DNA from: Fumia sp045645505
GTDB lineage: Bacteria > Bacillota > Clostridia > Oscillospirales > Ruminococcaceae
Length of the DNA stretch: 64,000 bases
Assembly (NCBI GenBank): GCA_045645505.1
Contig: JAZRIW010000001.1
Coordinates: 1 to 64,000, forward strand
Reading direction: 5' to 3'
Below the pieces are notes generated by a model that was not told the origin of the DNA, ran no database searches, and worked only from the letters and a program-made list of their open reading frames with translations. Made by a program: the position numbers and the translations under genes. This document shows positions 16,552-24,307 of the stretch, piece after piece. Within the stretch, counting starts at the first letter, position 1, and every line of letters begins with the position of its first letter.

Positions 16552-17064
16552 ATGATGAATGAAAAAGTACATAAACTTTTAAATCAACAGATCAACAAAG
16601 AGTTCTATTCTGCGTATCTCTACCTTGATTTTTCAAATTATTTTGAAGAGGTAGGCCTTGACGGATTTGCCAACTGGTATAAGATTCAGGCACAGGAAGA
16701 GCGTGACCATGCAATGCTTTTCTATCAGTATCTCCAAAATGAGAATCAAAAAGTAACTCTTGAGGCTATTGCAAAACCTGACAAGACATTTTCTACACAT
16801 ATGGATGTTTTAAAGGCAGGACTTGAACACGAAGAATATGTAACATCACTTATAAATGACATTTATGCAGCAGCATACAATGTTAAAGATTTTCGCACAA
16901 TGCAGTTCCTTGATTGGTTTGTTAAGGAACAAGGTGAAGAGGAAACAAACGCAAATGATTTGATTACAAAGATGGAACTTTTTGGTTCGGATCCAAAAAG
17001 TCTTTATATGCTCAATCAGGAACTTGCAGCACGAGTTTATACAGCTCCGTCGTTAGTTTTATGA
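16552..17064 (+). CDS. ftnA: Non-haem ferritin
   Basis: A 170-residue ferritin that stores iron as a ferric mineral and so limits Fenton chemistry. It is a four-helix bundle with ferroxidase-centre glutamates and histidine in NKEFYSAYLYLDF (about 16-28), QAQEERDHAMLF (about 45-56), HEEYVTSLI near 92 and VKEQGEEE near 124. Length is normal for FtnA. The tandem ATGs at 16552 and 16555 are both possible; AACGGAGG lies about 8-11 bases upstream. It is monocistronic, with its own consensus promoter. Confidence 0.95.
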   Translation: MMNEKVHKLLNQQINKEFYSAYLYLDFSNYFEEVGLDGFANWYKIQAQEERDHAMLFYQYLQNENQKVTLEAIAKPDKTFSTHMDVLKAGLEHEEYVTSLINDIYAAAYNVKDFRTMQFLDWFVKEQGEEETNANDLITKMELFGSDPKSLYMLNQELAARVYTAPSLVL

Positions 17065-17145
17065 TTTTTTATAAAAGCTTTATAATAGCAAAATGTTAAG
17101 ATTAAAGCTATATGGGAAATTTTAATTAGTCTTATACGAAAGAGC

Positions 17146-17167
17146 TTTTTTGACCACATGTTATCCC
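17146..17167 (+). repeat. 22-bp direct repeat, copy 1
   Basis: TTTTTTGACCACATG followed by TTATCCC occurs here and, identically, at 22414-22435. It contains TGTTATCCC, which also occurs at the 3' end of the tRNA-Pro gene. The origin is unknown; it may be the end of a mobile-element remnant. Confidence 0.6.
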
Positions 17168-17172
17168 TATCA

Positions 17173-17211
17173 GAAAAAGACACAGATTTCGATTGAAATC
17201 TGTGTCTTTTC
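17173..17211. terminator. Terminator between ferritin and trxB
   Basis: The arms AAGACACAGATTTC and GAAATCTGTGTCTT form a perfect hairpin flanked by A and T runs, so it can serve the convergent ferritin and trxB genes. Confidence 0.88.
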
Positions 17212-17250
17212 TTCAAATTTAGATATAGCTTACTGATAAATGTATATTAT

Positions 17251-18174
17251 CTACTGTATAGTTGCTAAATATTCTTCTGCAAAATGAGATGCACATGCTC
17301 CATCAGCCGTAGCGGTTACAATTTGACGAACAGGTTTGGTACGGACATCTCCTACTGCAAAAACTCCGCTTATACTGGTTTTTGTTGTTTCGTCTGCTAT
17401 AATGTAACCATTTTTATCAATATCAAGTTGACCGCGAAATAACTCTGTCTGAGGCTCTCTTCCAATGCTTATAAAAACACCGTCTGTATGGATTTCTTTT
17501 TCCGTGCCTTGGGCTGAATTTTTGATTTTAATACCCGTAACCTTATTGTCAGCTAAAATTTCACAGACCGTACTATTCCACTCAAACTCTACATTCTGAG
17601 CTTTAAGTAGAGGCTCATGATAAACCTTTTCAGCTCTTAATGTGTCCCTTCTATGGACTACGATAACCTTTTCACAAATTTTAGAAAGTAAAAGAGCATC
17701 TGCCGCCGCTGAGTTTCCTCCGCCGATAACTGTGACGGTTTTCCCTTTATAGAAGATACCATCGCATGCAGCACAATATCCAACACCCTTGCCGATTAGT
17801 TTTTCTTCATTTTCAAGTCCCAAATGCTTATGCTCAGCACCCGTTGCAATTATAACGCTATGAGCTAAAAGAACTCCGTCTGGTGTCTTGATTGTTTTTA
17901 TTTTATCTTTCAAATTTGTCTCGATAACCTCTGACTGCATAGTTTTTGTACCAAATCGCTCTGCTCCTTGTTGCATTTTGGAACCTAAGGCAAATCCGTC
18001 CACACTTTCAGGGAAGCCAGGGTAATTATCTATTTGTGGAGTTTGTGTCATCTGTCCGCCTGCTGAAACTTTTTCAAGCACTAGAGTATCAAAACCTGCT
18101 CTTGATGTGTAAATTGCTGAGGTATATCCTGCAGGACCTCCACCAATTACAATTACATCATATACTTTTTCCAT
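17251..18174 (-). CDS. trxB: Thioredoxin reductase
   Basis: A 307-residue NADPH thioredoxin-disulfide reductase of the low-molecular-weight type. The FAD motif is DVIVIGGGPAGYTSAIY near residue 6, the redox centre CAACDG is near 134, the NADPH motif TVIGGGNSAAADA is near 148 with HRRDTLRA near 175, and SGVFAVGDV is near 272. Its normal partner is the adjacent trxA, whose stop lies 37 bases upstream of the trxB start. AAGGAG precedes the ATG. Confidence 0.96.
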   Translation of the reverse strand: MEKVYDVIVIGGGPAGYTSAIYTSRAGFDTLVLEKVSAGGQMTQTPQIDNYPGFPESVDGFALGSKMQQGAERFGTKTMQSEVIETNLKDKIKTIKTPDGVLLAHSVIIATGAEHKHLGLENEEKLIGKGVGYCAACDGIFYKGKTVTVIGGGNSAAADALLLSKICEKVIVVHRRDTLRAEKVYHEPLLKAQNVEFEWNSTVCEILADNKVTGIKIKNSAQGTEKEIHTDGVFISIGREPQTELFRGQLDIDKNGYIIADETTKTSISGVFAVGDVRTKPVRQIVTATADGACASHFAEEYLATIQ

Positions 18175-18211
18175 TGCTTATTCTCCTTATAGTGACATAC
18201 TCTTTACATGT

Positions 18212-18517
18212 TTAAAGCATCTGGAGAATTTGATTTTTAGGCTTTAGTCCAACTGATTGATTTACTACTTTACCGTCTTTAATAACTAAAAGTGTCGGTA
18301 CACTCATTATATCAAATTGTGTGGCAAGTTCTTGTTCTTCGTCTATATTTATCTTGCACACTTTGATTTCAGGATGCTCCTCAGAAATTTCATCTATCAT
18401 AGGCGAAATCGCCTTGCAAGGTCCGCACCAGCTTGCCCAGAAATCTATTAGCACCGGTCTGTCGCTTTCTAAAACTTCTCTTTGAAAATTATTTTTACTA
18501 ACTACTAATACAGACAT
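18212..18517 (-). CDS. trxA: Thioredoxin
   Basis: A 101-residue thioredoxin with the canonical active site DFWASWCGPCK near residue 30, the cis-proline in MSVPTLLV near 73 and a short terminal helix. It reduces protein disulfides using electrons from the adjacent TrxB. The ATG at 18517 (MSVLVVSK) is preferred over a GTG twelve codons upstream, because AAGGGG lies 9 bases before it and the added residues do not belong to the fold. Confidence 0.95.
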   Translation of the reverse strand: MSVLVVSKNNFQREVLESDRPVLIDFWASWCGPCKAISPMIDEISEEHPEIKVCKINIDEEQELATQFDIMSVPTLLVIKDGKVVNQSVGLKPKNQILQML

Positions 18518-18652
18518 GTTTTTATTCCCCTTATTATTTGGCTGATATATCACAAAAAATGTTGAATCAACTCCTACAAAGAAAGTATACCCCAGGTTTT
18601 ATATAAATACACAAGTAGTGAATGTGCTATGGATAAATAGAACAAGCTATTT

Positions 18653-19507
18653 TCAAAATCCTGTGTATTCAAATTCAAAGCTTGCCCTGTCGCTTGCAAA
18701 TTCGCACAGCAGTTTACCTTTGCAGGAAAATTTGTAATATGCCCTGCAGTAAGCACTTTCATGAATAATCCTGTCCATTCTGCCATTTTCAGGAGCATAC
18801 AGCGGTTGGCAGTTCTTATGGATTAATTTTGCTGTGAGTTCATATGCACCTTGCTTGACCGTGACAATGTTTTTACCAACATATTTTAATCTTGCTCCAA
18901 GATAGGTGGCAATTCTATATTCCTTCCCGCCAATCAAAACCACACCGATAATTCCGGTAAAATGGAATCCTAATAACGGAATATCCGCAACTGATAGCAT
19001 TAGCGAGCCATTTTCAAAAAGGCATTGTGTCCATACATACCGATTTGGAAAAGAGTAACCGCTGTCTCCTTCGATATAGCCCTGACCATTTTCAAAATCA
19101 AGTTGCTGACCATTAACAGTGATTTGACCATCCACTGAATGCGTCATGCTGTAAACACTGTGTCTGCATTGCATAAAAGGGAGAAAACAAAATGGTCCCA
19201 TAATATCATATCTAATCGGAGAAATACCTATAAATCGAAGTTCACCGCTAATTGCCAACTTATCATTTTTAATGTTTAGCTTTATGCCATTTTCGGAAAA
19301 CACACATTTTCCTATGTTCACACGTAACGGTTTTTCGGAGTATCTTAGCGAATCAAACGGTATATTAAAAACCGCTTCATCCGTTATAATTTGCAGGGAG
19401 GCAGTTTCTATTCCATTACTACGATGGTATGCGGGAATAAAAGCAATTGTTGTATCATTTGCACAGCATTTGAAGTACCAACCTTTAAAATAGTTATTTT
19501 TTGACAT
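18653..19507 (-). CDS. Tocopherol-cyclase-like family protein
   Basis: A 284-residue protein matching the tocopherol cyclase-like family as I know it in Firmicutes. Recognisable blocks are the N-terminal YFKGWYFKC, TIAFIPAYH near residue 20, YDIMGPFCFLPFMQCRHSVYSM near 99-120, GYIEGDSGYSFPNRYVWTQC near 142-161, LMLSVADIPLLG near 168 and EYRIATYLGA near 195. It has no signal peptide or membrane segment. Plant tocopherol cyclase acts on quinols; the bacterial function is unknown and tocopherol synthesis is not expected here. It is divergent from the YyaL-type gene. Confidence 0.8.
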   Translation of the reverse strand: MSKNNYFKGWYFKCCANDTTIAFIPAYHRSNGIETASLQIITDEAVFNIPFDSLRYSEKPLRVNIGKCVFSENGIKLNIKNDKLAISGELRFIGISPIRYDIMGPFCFLPFMQCRHSVYSMTHSVDGQITVNGQQLDFENGQGYIEGDSGYSFPNRYVWTQCLFENGSLMLSVADIPLLGFHFTGIIGVVLIGGKEYRIATYLGARLKYVGKNIVTVKQGAYELTAKLIHKNCQPLYAPENGRMDRIIHESAYCRAYYKFSCKGKLLCEFASDRASFEFEYTGF

Positions 19508-19591
19508 TTATTATCTCCGTCGTTTTTGTATAGTATTTCTTATTTTACATTAGGATATACTAACAAAAATGAAGTTAATATGGAGGAAATA

Positions 19592-21535
19592 ATGAGCAAT
19601 CAGTTAAAAAGCGAAACAAGTCCGTACCTGCTGCAACATGCAGAAAATCCCGTAAACTGGTATCCTTGGTGCGCGGAAGCATTCGAGAAGGCAAAGACAG
19701 AAAACAAGCCGATTTTTTTAAGTATTGGATACAGCACATGCCACTGGTGTCACGTTATGGCACACGAAAGCTTTGAAGATAATAAAACAGCAGAAATATT
19801 GAACAAATATTTTGTTTCAATAAAGGTAGACCGTGAGGAACGCCCTGATATTGACAGTGTATATATGTCGGTATGTCAAGCATTCACTGGTAGTGGCGGT
19901 TGGCCGATGAGCATATTTATGACATGGGATAAAAAACCGTTTTTTGCAGGCACATATTTCCCTCCTCAATCGCGATATGGTATGCCAAGTTTCTCAGAAC
20001 TTTTAAATACTATTGCAAATCAATGGTACTCAAATAAAAAAGACCTTTTAGAGTCTGCAGAAGAAATTATCAAACACCTGATAAATACTCAGTCAGATGA
20101 AAAAACTCAAACCAATAGCAACTTAATACAACGCGCAGTACAGATTTTTGAGCATACCTTCGACAGCACGCATGGTGGTTTTGGAGATGCCCCCAAATTT
20201 CCTACACCACATAACTTGTTATTCTTAATGCTATACGCAAAACAACACAATAATTCTGATGCCTTGAAAATGGCAGAAAAAACACTGTTACAAATGAGAA
20301 AAGGTGGCATCTTCGACCATATTGGTTACGGCTTTTCAAGGTATTCCACAGATAAGTACTATCTCGCTCCTCATTTTGAGAAAATGCTATACGATAACGC
20401 TTTACTGATAATAGCGTATTCATCTTTATACAGTATTACCAAAAACAATATTTATCTTGATACTGCCGAAAAGACAGCAGAATATATCTTAAACGAGATG
20501 ACATCTGAAGATGGCGGATTTTATAGCGCCCAGGATGCTGACAGTGAGGGTATAGAGGGAAAATATTATACCTTTTCCCTAAAAGAAATAATTAATATTT
20601 TAGGCGAAGAAAACGGAAGAGAATTTGCCGAAGTTTTTGACATTACAGAAAACGGAAACTTTGAAAGTATGAATATTCCAAACCTGCTTAAAAGTAGCGA
20701 TTTAAAGACTGGCTTCCAAGAAGAAACAAAAAAGCTTTATAGTTATCGAAAAAATCGTTTTATGCTTCACCTTGATGATAAAATTTTGTTATCATGGAAT
20801 TCCATGATGATTGCAGCACTGTCTATGCTTTATAGAGTTACACGAAATGAAAAGTATCTTAATGCAGCACAGAAATCACAGAAATTTATCGAAAATAATA
20901 TGTCTGAGGAGCTAAGACTTTATACAAGCTTTCGTGACGGAAAGTGTTCGAAGCATGCCTTCTTAGATGATTATGCATTTTATGTTACAGCATTGACAGA
21001 ACTTTACAACACAACACTTGATAAAGACTATCTCGAAAAGGCAGAAAAATTCTTTGCAGAAGCAGTGAAACGATTTGCAGACAGTGAAAACGGAGGCTTT
21101 TTTCTTTCCAATCCAAATAGGACTGAACTATTTATAAATCCAAAAGAAACTTATGATGGGGCTATTCCCAGTGGAAATTCAGCCATGACATATAATTTGG
21201 TGAGATTGTATCAAATCACAGAAAAGGATGAGTACAAAGAACTTTTGGAAAAACAGATAGCTTTTATGTCTGCAAAATCATACGAATATCCGTCAGGTAA
21301 CAGTATGTTTTTAATCGCATTGCTGATGCACGAAAATCCCATACCTCATATTACGATTGCATTAAAGGAATGCTCTGATTTAAATCAAATAAGAGAAAGA
21401 CTGCCTTATCTGGCAAATATATCGGTAGTTCCAGATAGCACAAAATATCCGCTTTTAAACAATCAGACAACATTTTATGTATGTAAAAATCATAATTGTC
21501 TGCCACCAACTAATGAGCTTCCCGCTCTGCGTTAG
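19592..21535 (+). CDS. YyaL/DUF255-type thioredoxin-domain protein
   Basis: A 647-residue protein of the spermatogenesis-associated-protein-20/YyaL family. The N-terminal DUF255 thioredoxin-like domain includes SPYLLQHAENPVNWYPW, SIGYSTCHWCHVMAHESF (a CHWC redox motif near residue 48) and REERPDID. The rest is an alpha/alpha six-barrel resembling a glycosidase or epimerase, with DAPKFPTPHNL, FDHIGYGFSRYSTD and HFEKMLYDNA blocks. Its biochemical role is not established. The ATG at 19592 has GGAGG at a good distance and starts the conserved segment; longer frames add unrelated residues. It fits the redox theme of the island. Confidence 0.92.
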   Translation: MSNQLKSETSPYLLQHAENPVNWYPWCAEAFEKAKTENKPIFLSIGYSTCHWCHVMAHESFEDNKTAEILNKYFVSIKVDREERPDIDSVYMSVCQAFTGSGGWPMSIFMTWDKKPFFAGTYFPPQSRYGMPSFSELLNTIANQWYSNKKDLLESAEEIIKHLINTQSDEKTQTNSNLIQRAVQIFEHTFDSTHGGFGDAPKFPTPHNLLFLMLYAKQHNNSDALKMAEKTLLQMRKGGIFDHIGYGFSRYSTDKYYLAPHFEKMLYDNALLIIAYSSLYSITKNNIYLDTAEKTAEYILNEMTSEDGGFYSAQDADSEGIEGKYYTFSLKEIINILGEENGREFAEVFDITENGNFESMNIPNLLKSSDLKTGFQEETKKLYSYRKNRFMLHLDDKILLSWNSMMIAALSMLYRVTRNEKYLNAAQKSQKFIENNMSEELRLYTSFRDGKCSKHAFLDDYAFYVTALTELYNTTLDKDYLEKAEKFFAEAVKRFADSENGGFFLSNPNRTELFINPKETYDGAIPSGNSAMTYNLVRLYQITEKDEYKELLEKQIAFMSAKSYEYPSGNSMFLIALLMHENPIPHITIALKECSDLNQIRERLPYLANISVVPDSTKYPLLNNQTTFYVCKNHNCLPPTNELPALR

Positions 21536-21543
21536 TTTATATA

Positions 21544-21580
21544 GAAAACCCCTTTGAAAGATATTCTTCAAAGGGGTTTC
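21544..21580. terminator. Terminator between YyaL-type gene and Mn-catalase gene
   Basis: The arms GAAACCCCTTTGAA-like AACCCCTTTGAA and TTCAAAGGGGTTT form a strong hairpin between two convergent genes. Confidence 0.85.
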
Positions 21581-21592
21581 CACAATAAAATA

Positions 21593-22258
21593 CTATTTAC
21601 TAAAAGAAGGTGCTACTGTTTCATTGTTCGCAAAAGCATTAGGCCCGGGATCAGACATTGAGAAATACATTCGAGCAGCCTTTGTTGTTCCGAAATCTCT
21701 GTTGGAGCCGCTATTTTGTACTTTATTAAAGGCATCACGGAACATTTGATTATGTGCTTCTTCACGGTTGAGGAGAAAATCTATCGTTTCTCTCACTTTT
21801 TTATCATCAATCTGGCGATACAGATATTCATATACAACCTTTGCGCGTTGTTCGGATGCAATGTTGCTTAAAAGGTCAGCACACAAATCTCCTGTTACAG
21901 TAACATAATCTCCTGTCCAAGAGTAGCCTGATGAATTTATAAGACCGGGATTGAGTCCCATAAGAACATGAGATTGTATTTCTCCTGCTTGTACCTTAGT
22001 TGCATCCACATCATGGCCGTTGAGTAAATTGATGGTTTGTGCAACCATTTCCATATGTCCAAGCTCTTCAGCAGCTATATCCAAAAATAAATCTTTAATT
22101 TCGGGGTCTTTTATACGAAAGCTTTGTGACATGTATTGCATTGCTGCTTTCAGTTCACCATTTCCTCCGCCGAGTTGTTCCTGAAGCAGTACGGCATACT
22201 GTGGATTTGGTCTTTCAACTTCTACCGGATGAAAAAGCATTTTTTCATGTTTAAACAT
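21593..22258 (-). CDS. cotJC: Manganese catalase family protein (CotJC-like)
   Basis: A 221-residue di-manganese catalase family protein with a four-helix bundle. Metal-ligand segments are QEQLGGGNGELKAAMQYMSQSF near residue 27-48, AAEELGHMEMV near 64, SNIASEQRAKVVYEYLY near 132 and NREEAHNQMF near 162. In Bacillus and Clostridia this subfamily is a spore-coat protein (CotJC) and probably removes peroxide. It is the last gene before the right island boundary and has a GGAGGTAAT site upstream. Catalase activity is inferred from the family. Confidence 0.9.
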   Translation of the reverse strand: MFKHEKMLFHPVEVERPNPQYAVLLQEQLGGGNGELKAAMQYMSQSFRIKDPEIKDLFLDIAAEELGHMEMVAQTINLLNGHDVDATKVQAGEIQSHVLMGLNPGLINSSGYSWTGDYVTVTGDLCADLLSNIASEQRAKVVYEYLYRQIDDKKVRETIDFLLNREEAHNQMFRDAFNKVQNSGSNRDFGTTKAARMYFSMSDPGPNAFANNETVAPSFSK

Positions 22259-22551
22259 ATTATTACCTCCAATTGCAGTATTTTATTTTATTTTTAGCAA
22301 TTTAAGGTATATTATTCACAGAACCTGTCTTTTCTTTGGTTAAGGTATATTAAATTTTGATATGTTAATTTTTTGAAACTCATCTGCAAAGATTTTATTT
22401 TGGACCTACTGATTTTTTTGACCACATGTTATCCCACAGTTAGCTCTGGACTATATGGAAACAGTGGAGATAAGATGCCCAAAGAGTATGTTGAATGTAG
22501 CGAAAAGGGCTAAAAAAAGCAAAAACCGCTATATATCAGACTTTAGAGCGT
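22259..22551. other. Intergenic stretch at the right island end, no intact gene
   Basis: Between the CotJC-like gene and the tRNA fragment I see no convincing coding frame. The stretch holds the second 22-bp repeat at 22414-22435. After it comes a segment of higher complexity (22436-22551) with short open stretches on both strands but no family match. This is where an integrase remnant or the element's attP arm would be expected. Confidence 0.5.
22414..22435 (+). repeat. 22-bp direct repeat, copy 2
   Basis: Identical to 17146-17167, located 117 bases before the right island boundary repeat. Confidence 0.6.
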
Positions 22552-22720
22552 GTTCGGGACGAAGAGGCCGCAGGTTCGAATCCTGTTATCCCGACCAATA
22601 AAAAGATACCCTAAAAGGGTATCTTTTTTATTATTCGCAATCACATAATTTGTACTTGTTTCAAAGGTTTCTCCTCGAGGAGAAGCTGTCACGAAGTGAC
22701 TGATGAGGTGTAGATTGCGA
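22552..22720 (+). repeat. Right copy of direct repeat: tRNA-Pro 3' fragment, terminator and flank; putative attR
   Basis: Bases 22552-22597 repeat exactly the last 46 bases of tRNA-Pro, from the anticodon loop to CCA, but the 5' half is missing, so this is a tRNA remnant and not a functional gene. Positions 22600-22629 repeat the tRNA terminator, and identity continues to 22720 with a few changes. The sequence then diverges and leads to the pyk promoter. Collapsing the two copies would restore rex-tRNA-Pro-pyk. Confidence 0.85.
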
Positions 22721-22859
22721 CCCGAACCGAAGGCACTCCCACTTTCCCTTTGAGGGAAAGGCTTTTTAAACCCCCCGACAAGATTTTTTATAAACATGTT
22801 TAATACTGTTATAAAAATATTATAATATATATAAAGTGCGTTATCAGGAGGATATTTTT
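22721..22859 (+). promoter_or_regulatory. Upstream region of pyk
   Basis: Contains a small hairpin, CTTTCCCTTTGAGGGAAAG, near 22743-22761 and a perfect TATAAT at 22821-22826, 34 bases before the pyk start. No clear -35 is seen at 17 bases. The AT-rich stretch before the start ends in AGGAGG. Confidence 0.55.
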
Positions 22860-24272
22860 ATGCGCAAAACAAAAATAGTATGCACAATCGGCCCTGCAAG
22901 TGAAACCGAAGAAATAATCACAAGACTTTGCAAAGCCGGAATGAATGTAGCAAGACTTAACTTTTCCCACAATACTCACGAACACCACCAAAAAAGAATT
23001 GACCTTATCAAAAAAGTTCGCTCAAAGCTTAATATGCCCATTGCTATTATGCTTGACACCAAAGGTCCCGAATACAGAATCAAGACCTTTAAAAATGGAA
23101 AAATCACCTTAAATAACGGAGATAAATTCACTTTCACATCAAAAGATATTATTGGTGACGAAACCATAGTTTCGATAAATTATCCCAATCTCCCCCACGA
23201 GCTTTCAGTTGGCGATATTATTTTGCTCAATAATGGTCTTTTGACATTTAAGGTTATAAATACAGATGACGTTAATATCGAATGCACAGTTTTAATCGGC
23301 GGCGAACTTTCAGACCGTAAGAGTATGAGCTTCCCGGGTAAAGTAATGAAAAAAGAATATCTTTCAAAACAAGATAAATTGGATATTGCTTTCGGTGTGC
23401 AGAATGAGGTGGATTATATTGCCTGCTCCTTTGTTTCTAAAAAGCAAGACCTTATCGATGTTCATAATTATTTAAAAGAGCTTAACGCCAATGATATTGA
23501 ACTGATCGCCAAAATAGAAAACCAGTCAGGTTTTGATAACATTGAAGAAATCTGTGAAGAATGTGACGGTATTATGATAGCCCGTGGTGATATGGGTGTC
23601 GAAATACCTTTCAAGATGCTCCCCATAATTCAGAAAAAGCTCATAACAAAATGTCGTTTGCTCGGTAAAAGAGTTATTACTGCAACTGAAATGCTGGAAT
23701 CTATGATTTCAAATCCGCGTCCCACAAGGGCAGAAATTTCCGATATTGCCAATGCAGTTTATGACGGGACAAGTGCCATTATGCTCTCGGGTGAAACCGC
23801 AGCAGGTAAATATCCCATTGAATCAGTAAAAGCAATGGCAGAAATTGCTGAAACTACTGAAAGCAATATCCACTATAACAAGCGTTTTCACAATGCGGAA
23901 TTTGAGATCAGAAACTCAGTAGATGCTATTTCTCATTCCACCTGCGGAATGGCAATAGACCTTAACGCAAAAGCGATTGTTGCATGTTCGCTTTCAGGTA
24001 TGACAGCCCGAATGGTATCCCGTTTCCGTCCTCCCGTTCCGATTTTAGGTCTTACAACCAATGAACGCACCTGGAGAAAATTGGCACTTTCCTGGGGTGT
24101 TATCCCCGCTATCTGTGAACAATTCAGCTCAACAGACGTATTATTTTACACAGCAAAGAAAATAGCAAAAGAAAAACTCTGTCTTGAAAAAGACGATAAA
24201 ATCGTTATAACCGGCGGTGATACTACAGGAGCATCAGGCAACACAAGCCTCATCAAAATTGAAAATATGTGA
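22860..24272 (+). CDS. pyk: Pyruvate kinase
   Basis: A 470-residue pyruvate kinase that makes ATP and pyruvate from phosphoenolpyruvate and ADP. It has KTKIVCTIGPAS at the N terminus, NFSHNTHEHH near residue 33, the B-domain between about 70 and 170, the active-site lysine in LIAKIENQSGFDNI near 220 and the metal site IMIARGDMGVEIPF near 243. ATEMLESM and DGTSAIMLSGETAAGKYP follow. It lacks the extra C-terminal PEP-utiliser domain of Bacillus pyruvate kinase. The ATG at 22860 has AGGAGG 7 bases upstream. Confidence 0.96.
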   Translation: MRKTKIVCTIGPASETEEIITRLCKAGMNVARLNFSHNTHEHHQKRIDLIKKVRSKLNMPIAIMLDTKGPEYRIKTFKNGKITLNNGDKFTFTSKDIIGDETIVSINYPNLPHELSVGDIILLNNGLLTFKVINTDDVNIECTVLIGGELSDRKSMSFPGKVMKKEYLSKQDKLDIAFGVQNEVDYIACSFVSKKQDLIDVHNYLKELNANDIELIAKIENQSGFDNIEEICEECDGIMIARGDMGVEIPFKMLPIIQKKLITKCRLLGKRVITATEMLESMISNPRPTRAEISDIANAVYDGTSAIMLSGETAAGKYPIESVKAMAEIAETTESNIHYNKRFHNAEFEIRNSVDAISHSTCGMAIDLNAKAIVACSLSGMTARMVSRFRPPVPILGLTTNERTWRKLALSWGVIPAICEQFSSTDVLFYTAKKIAKEKLCLEKDDKIVITGGDTTGASGNTSLIKIENM

Positions 24273-24306
24273 AAAAGCAAGGTGAATTTTCACCTTGCTT
24301 TTTTTA
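24272..24306. terminator. Terminator between pyk and the convergent gene
   Basis: AAGCAAGGTGAA and TTCACCTTGCTT form a perfect hairpin followed by a T run. Confidence 0.9.
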
Positions 24307-24307
24307 A

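Noticed and set aside
17146..17200. Short translation FFDHMLSL resembling the start of a HisB motif
   Set aside because: Only about eight residues match, it runs into a terminator hairpin, and the same bases recur at 22414 with no continued similarity.
22436..22551. Possible integrase C-terminal remnant
   Set aside because: I translated all frames by eye and found no tyrosine- or serine-recombinase signature; only a database search could settle it.
22543..22797. Minus-strand open frame across the tRNA fragment and repeat
   Set aside because: It reads through tRNA, terminator and palindromic repeat sequence; such frames are spurious and there is no ribosome binding site.
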